Assembly: GCA_016987375.1 (NCBI GenBank)
Contig: PJRA01000519.1
Coordinates: forward strand, 856,455 to 868,118
Length of the DNA: 11,664 nt
Direction of reading: 5' to 3'
DNA from: Brachionus koreanus
Lineage: Eukaryota; Rotifera; Eurotatoria; Ploima; Brachionidae
Part shown: in pieces, positions 8,041 through 11,664 of the stretch
Layout of the letters: the number at the start of each line of letters is the position of its first letter
How positions within the stretch are numbered: position 1 is the stretch's first letter
The notes under the pieces: model-generated
The model's input: the letters and a program-made list of their open reading frames with translations, nothing else
What the model was told of the DNA's origin: nothing
The model's database searches: none
Made by a program: the position numbers and the translations under genes

Positions 8041-8379
8041 AAAATAAAAATCATTATTAAAAATTAAAATCTTTTTGTAACAACTTCCCCTTTTTTTTTA
8101 AAAAAGGTTTATGATAATTTTACATTTTATCTAATCAATTATTATTTAATCTATGATTTTTATACGAAATGATAACTTTTAAGACAAAAAAATGAGCCTA
8201 TTTCAATCATGAATCGGGTCTTTTTCAAAAAAAGATGGCTAGAAAGTTTATTGCCATAAAGGTATAGACCTTTATCGGACATTTAAATGCTAACCAGTAG
8301 AAGGCAGCTAGGCTAAAATCGTCGAATGCTTTTAAAATACAACAGAAATTAATTTAAAATTGATGATAAATCATATTTA
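8041..8379. other. AT-rich spacer with two strong hairpins
   Basis: No gene is visible. CCTTTTTT/AAAAAAGG forms a hairpin at 8089-8107, and ATAAAGGT/ACCTTTAT forms a perfect 8-bp stem with a 4-base loop at 8256-8275. The stretch precedes a transposase relic and may include its unrecognisably decayed N-terminal part. Confidence 0.45.
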
Positions 8380-8666
8380 ATTTTATCATTCACTGGCAAC
8401 ACTGCGCTGTCAGGGAATGGTTTAGCGGTTAATCAACATGTCTACTTTGGAGAGTATATTAAGAAACGACTTGAACCAGTGTTTAAAGAATATTATCAGG
8501 ATGGCAATTATCTATTTTGGCCTGACTTAGCATCATCTCATTATGCCAAAATGGTAAAGAATATATGTAAGATAAAGATAAAAGGTATATTGACAAAGAG
8601 GTGAATCCAGGAAATATATCAAAAGCACGACTAATCCAAGATTTAATACCTAGTTCAATACTTTAA
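8380..8666 (+). pseudogene. Tc1/mariner-type transposase relic (C-terminal catalytic half)
   Basis: The plus-strand frame through 8416 reads NGLAVNQHVYFGEYIKKRL followed by FWPDLASSHYAK (8515-8550), the hallmark around the second catalytic Asp of the Tc1/mariner superfamily; that Asp codon is at 8524-8526. The frame ends in TGA at 8602-8604. A second frame from 8586 continues the family pattern with YIDKEVNPGNISKARLIQDL and stops at 8664-8666, so there is a frameshift near 8560-8590. The position of the third catalytic Glu (RPIEDFW in relatives) holds Gln (LIQDL, codon 8637-8639). The first catalytic Asp and the N-terminal DNA-binding region are missing or unrecognisable. No terminal inverted repeats were found. 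The copy is inactive. Confidence 0.75.
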
Positions 8667-8860
8667 CAGATATTATTTTTTTCAAAATAGGAAGGTTCAT
8701 TTAAAATTTAAACAAAAATTTTTATTGATTTTGTGAAATTCTTTATTCTACACTAGTTATATATTGTATACCCTTGTTTAGGGTACGTGGATTAATAAAA
8801 ACAATTCTTTTTTAGAACCAGTAATTGAATTAAAAAAAGAGAGGTGATTGGAATAATTTT

Positions 8861-8932
8861 TAGTGTTGGGTACCGGTCATGATGGCCACTGGATCTCCAT
8901 AACTTGTAGTTGGAAAACTTGATGACCGCAGG
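8861..8932. other. GC-richer island starting TAGTGTTGG with long-range stem
   Basis: It begins with TAGTGTTGGG and contains CGGTCAT (8874-8880) and its exact complement ATGACCG (8922-8928), which could close a 41-nt loop. The first nine bases are identical to those at 10559-10567. TAGTG fits the YARNG end consensus of hAT transposons, so it may be a solo transposon end. Confidence 0.35.
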
Positions 8933-9162
8933 CGAAAATTTTTTTTTAACTTTTTTTCTAATACTCGATTCTTTAATTTATTGAATATTTTTAATCCTGA
9001 CATAGTTCTTTAGTGTGAAATAAAAGTTGATTAACTTCGATATTATTTAATTTCTAAAATTAGTAAAAATTCTCAAAGCCTAGAAATTATTTGGTTGGAG
9101 TGGTAGCTATTTTCATTACTATAAAAATCGAATTTTTCTACTATTTATTATTAATTTATGTT

Positions 9163-9168
9163 TTTATT
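9163..9168 (-). terminator. Candidate polyadenylation signal of the EF-hand gene
   Basis: AATAAA on the minus strand about 70 nt beyond the stop codon, a normal position. A second AATAAA is at 9149-9144. Confidence 0.4.
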
Positions 9169-9236
9169 AAATTTTAAAAATAAAATAAAAATTCAAAAAA
9201 GTTGCTAAAAAATATTCTTTAAAAAACTAAAATTAA

Positions 9237-9497
9237 TTAATAATTATAACCACCAAAGTAGCTTGAGCTGTAATATCCTGGATAGTATCCATTTTTTCGA
9301 TGTTCTGCATCTCTGAACTCATGGTAATCAATACGACCATTTCGATTGCGATCAATTAAAGAAAATTCATCATGGGCATTATTGTAATTTGAATAATAGC
9401 TTGAATATGGATGTTTATTTTGATAATATGATTGATATTCATTTCTATCAATTGACTGATCCATACCTGATATATTTCTGAACTTGAAATAAGACAT
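9237..9497 (-). CDS. Small tyrosine-rich single EF-hand protein (86 aa)
   Basis: The frame is closed by an in-frame TAA three codons before the ATG at 9497, supporting this start. Residues 49-60 (DRNRNGRIDYHE) are a perfect EF-hand loop: Asp, Asn, Asn at 1, 3, 5, Gly at 6, Ile at 8, Asp at 9 and Glu at 12, so calcium binding is very likely. An earlier segment, residues 9-21 (ISGMDQSIDRNEY), resembles the second half of a loop but lacks Asp at position 1, so it may be a decayed partner hand. Sixteen of 86 residues are Tyr, concentrated at 21-38 and in the Gly/Ser/Tyr C-terminus (residues 70-86). There is no signal peptide or membrane segment. No named family is recognised. A CAGGTATGG donor-like sequence near codon 11 leaves open a different exon structure. 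Confidence 0.75.
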   Translation of the reverse strand: MSYFKFRNISGMDQSIDRNEYQSYYQNKHPYSSYYSNYNNAHDEFSLIDRNRNGRIDYHEFRDAEHRKNGYYPGYYSSSYFGGYNY

Positions 9498-9570
9498 TTT
9501 GTTTTACTTTAGGACTTGTTTAAAATTTGAATATTTCTAAATACTGCTTGATTCAATTTATTCTTTGTCT

Positions 9571-9578
9571 TATTTATA
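9571..9578 (-). promoter_or_regulatory. TATA box of the EF-hand gene
   Basis: TATAAATA on the minus strand lies 74-81 bp before the ATG at 9497. A start site 25-30 bp downstream would fall in CAAGCAGTAT (9550-9541), giving a leader of about 45-50 nt. This is the most convincing core promoter in the window. Confidence 0.55.
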
Positions 9579-9586
9579 GTCTTGGT

Positions 9587-9605
9587 TGAGTAACAGCATG
9601 ACGTA
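9587..9605. promoter_or_regulatory. Paired bZIP-like sites next to the EF-hand TATA box
   Basis: TGAGTAA (9587-9593, AP-1-like) and TGACGTA (9599-9605, CRE-like) lie 12 bp apart, directly upstream of the TATA box of the minus-strand EF-hand gene. Both are one mismatch or less from known bZIP half-site patterns. Stress- or signal-inducible expression is an inference. Confidence 0.4.
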
Positions 9606-9885
9606 GGTTTTTAAATGAATAATTTCTTTAAAAAGATATCTACGCAAGCATTTTAATTTAATTATTCAATGAATCAATTCATTAAATTCTAGTTATAGAT
9701 GATTGTAAAGTCGAATAATTTACTTGGTCTAGAAAAGTCAGCAATTATTAGGGTGAGTCAAAAAATTTTAAACTTTTTTATTTTTTTTTTAAATTTATCA
9801 ATAGAATAAACAAATAGTTGTTTAATCTTCAAAATATAAACTATTTATCACAGTGTAGTTAAATACTTTTCAGAATTTTGAAGCC

Positions 9886-9907
9886 AAAAGAGTCACAACA
9901 CTCTTTT
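9886..9907. repeat. Perfect 8-bp-arm hairpin
   Basis: AAAAGAGT and ACTCTTTT are exact complements around a six-base loop. The hairpin lies inside the second Tc1/mariner relic. Confidence 0.5.
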
Positions 9908-10129
9908 TCAGCTTTGTCTTGGTTGATAAAATGCCGTCTTCTTAGAAAACGAGCCATTGAGCAGAAAAGAAGGATATTTTTCTACAAGTTTTTATTTTTT
10001 AAAAACATAAGTATTAATTGTTAAGAATAAAGTTGTGCATCAATAGAACGACCGAACCAGCTGACTGGAAATTCTACCAAACATGCATTACCGCATTTTT
10101 ATCATCCGGCTGTCAGGCATATTTCTACC

Positions 10130-10147
10130 GGCTGAACTGGCTGAACG
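10130..10147. repeat. 9-bp tandem duplication inside the transposase relic
   Basis: GGCTGAACT is followed directly by GGCTGAACG. On the minus strand this reads as a repeated VQP in the relic's protein, so it is probably a local duplication after inactivation. Confidence 0.5.
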
Positions 10148-10257
10148 GACTCAGTCATATATTTCTGTTTTAAAAATTTCGAAGATCCATTTCTCATCAA
10201 AAATAATGTAAATTCGTCTGAAAACCGTTAATAATGAGGAATTTTCATGCTAGTTTC

Positions 10258-10937
10258 CTACAAATTTCAATTAAAGGAATATTCAAATAATGACGTATAA
10301 AAGCAACAAAATTTCAAAATTTTTATTTAAAGTTTTGATTTTAAAAAATTTTATGGACCAATAAAATAAATAAATAGACATATAATTTTTAAGTTCATTA
10401 AATTCTACTTATTTTTCAGATATAATATGACTTAAATTTTTATTAATAACCAAGATGCTGAAATAAAAAATTTCGGACAATGTGAAATTTCATACAAAAT
10501 TTCCAATACAAAAAATAAAAAAGTAATATTTAAATCAGAGTTGTTTAAAAATCACAAGTAGTGTTGGATGCGGACAGAGCTAACCGGTCCAATATACGGG
10601 CGGTTACTCACGGTTTCTTTATAGTATTTTTCTCAATTAGTCGAAAAAAAATAAATGATAAAATTTTTAGTACTTAATCGAAAAGGAATTAAGCGACTTT
10701 GGTAAATTAAACTTAAGAATAAACTCCAAATGATCTAACTTCTTAGAACATAATTGTTCTATCCAAATTACAAATATGCACGATTCATAAATTTACCTAT
10801 ACAAATTATTATTTGACAAATTGGATATGCAATTTTTAAATTTTTATGTTAATTTTTTATTCATAAATTGTATATGAATTTTATAAATTGTATAAAACAA
10901 ATTTATAAATAAAAAATAAATATAAAAATTTAAAAAA
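10258..10937. other. AT-rich spacer with a GC-richer patch at 10559-10615
   Basis: No gene is visible. The patch begins TAGTGTTGG (10559-10567), the same nine bases as at 8861, and has a TAACCG/CGGTTA inverted repeat (10581-10586 and 10601-10606). It could be the left end of the element carrying the integrase that starts at 10938, since TGTTG also fits the TGTNR ends reported for Ginger-type transposons, or an unrelated hAT-like end. Confidence 0.4.
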
Positions 10938-11664
10938 ATGAGTGACAACTTGAGCAAAGAGCGTCGTGCTGCCCATAAAGAGGCCTTTCAGCAGTATTTA
11001 AATGAGCAATTTAAGAAAGAGGATTCGACCTCATTAATTATCGAAAAATCGAAATACAATTTGATTATTAGCTACTTAAACGAGACTATCGAAAAACCCG
11101 ATCGAAGCAAAAAATTTTTTTTCAAAAAACAAAAAATTTAACATTCAGATTATGGAAAATCAACCGAGACTTTATCGTGAATTTAAAAGACGAAATAATA
11201 TCAAAAACTTACCAGTTGCTGTCAAAGAAGATTATTTCGAAATACTTAATGACGTCCACTCGGTTCAACAAGTATATTTTGGAATTAATAAAATGGAACA
11301 CCAACTAGCAATCCATTTCTATGGAATACCACGAAACATCGTTGCTCAATTTATTAATTTTGTCTAATATGAAACCTAAAATTAACACAAATGACTCAAC
11401 CTCGAATTAAGCCCATTCGATCTGATGATTTTTTTTAACGAATACAGATCGATTTAGTAGATATGCGTCATAGGCCAGCTACACATAAAGCTGTTGTATA
11501 CCAATGGATTGTTCATGTAATGGATCTTTTTACAAAGTTTCATATTTTATGGGCACAAGAACATAAATGTGCTGAAGAAGAAGTCGAAGGTTTAGAGCGA
11601 TATGTATTTTCTCGGAATCTATTTGGTTTGCCCGGAATCTTACAGGTTGACAATGGAACCGAGT
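10938..11664 (+). pseudogene. Broken KRBA2-like / gypsy-type integrase, partial at window end
   Basis: The first frame, 67 codons from ATG 10938, ends in TAA at 11139. The sense continues one frame over at 11125-11367 (MENQPRLYREFK.. from 11152), then returns to the original frame from 11361 to the window end. The middle part covers the integrase zinc-binding region: the first His is kept in VHSVQQVYFG, the second His position is Tyr, one Cys is kept at 11361-11363 and the other falls on TGA (11370-11372). After RIKPIRSDDFF comes a TAA (11436-11438), then RIQIDLVDMRHRPATHK with the first catalytic Asp at 11451-11453 and LQVDNGTE with the second at 11649-11651. The catalytic Glu would lie beyond the edge. 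Frame changes sit in A/T runs, so sequencing error should be considered, but the stops and lost zinc ligands point to real decay. The family is the KRAB-A domain-containing 2/SCAND3-like integrases of mobile origin. Confidence 0.75.

Larger units (their letters stand above)
8667..9236. other. Intergenic spacer with a small GC island
   Basis: AT-rich DNA without genes. It contains a TACCC/GGGTA hairpin at 8769-8785, the structured GC-richer island at 8861-8932, and the presumed 3' untranslated region of the EF-hand gene at its right end. Confidence 0.5.
9751..10257 (-). pseudogene. Second Tc1/mariner-type transposase relic
   Basis: On the minus strand, one frame (codons from 10257) gives RFSDEFTLFLMRNGSSKF at 10227-10174, the family pattern around the first catalytic Asp (codon 10218-10216). 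It ends in TGA/TAA at 10104-10099. A second frame continues with NAVMHVW, a TAG, then NFQSAGSVV (10097-10047), like the VMVWG..S..G block. In that frame WLVF, a TAA in place of the usual Gln, then EDGILSTKTK (9956-9909) matches the region of the second Asp (codon 9938-9936), about 93 codons after the first, as expected. The rest is unrecognisable. At the 3' side TA then GGGTGAGTCAAAAAATTTT (9749-9769) looks like a mariner terminal repeat; the opposite end is not found. Several stops and a frameshift make it dead. Confidence 0.6.

Noticed and set aside
9931..10024. Plus-strand reading RKRAIEQKRRIFFYK after an ATG, resembling a mariner N-terminus
   Set aside because: The minus strand of the same DNA carries the second-Asp block (WLVF..EDGILSTKTK) at the right distance and frame from other transposase blocks, so the plus reading is a shadow.

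Overview
The window looks like nuclear DNA from a small, very AT-rich invertebrate. The genes use the standard genetic code, spliceosomal introns are short (59 and 63 bp), there is a multicellular-animal type secreted serine protease and a 7TM receptor, and the intergenic DNA is filled with decayed Tc1/mariner-type and gypsy/KRBA2-like integrase elements. A monogonont rotifer such as Brachionus would fit all of this, but the sequence alone does not prove the species.

Layout. Positions 1-715 are non-coding. A three-exon chymotrypsin-family serine protease lies on the minus strand (1851 to 716), with signal peptide, activation site, catalytic triad and a Ser/Thr-rich C-terminal tail. On the plus strand at 2431-2680 there is a speculative two-exon gene for a tiny secreted peptide; its second exon would lie in a sharply bounded island of about 59% GC (71 of 120 bases counted at 2581-2700). 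An intronless 764-residue seven-transmembrane receptor with a ~420-residue glycosylated ectodomain fills 5386-3092 on the minus strand, with a TATA-like box, an acceptor-like site just before its ATG and a cluster of GTCAGATA octamers upstream.

From 5500 to 9236 there is no intact gene: AT-rich spacer, a 46-bp direct repeat flanking coding-like debris, and a Tc1/mariner transposase relic on the plus strand (8380-8666). A short tyrosine-rich single EF-hand protein follows on the minus strand (9497-9237), with a good TATA box and two bZIP-like sites. A second Tc1/mariner relic lies on the minus strand (10257-9751). The right edge holds a multiply broken KRBA2-like integrase (10938 to beyond the window end).

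There is no operon-like arrangement. The apparently functional genes are single units separated by transposon debris. The most interesting leads are the divergent long-ectodomain 7TM receptor, the tyrosine-rich EF-hand protein with its compact promoter, and the GC island with a possible secreted peptide. No CRISPR array, tRNA or rRNA was seen.
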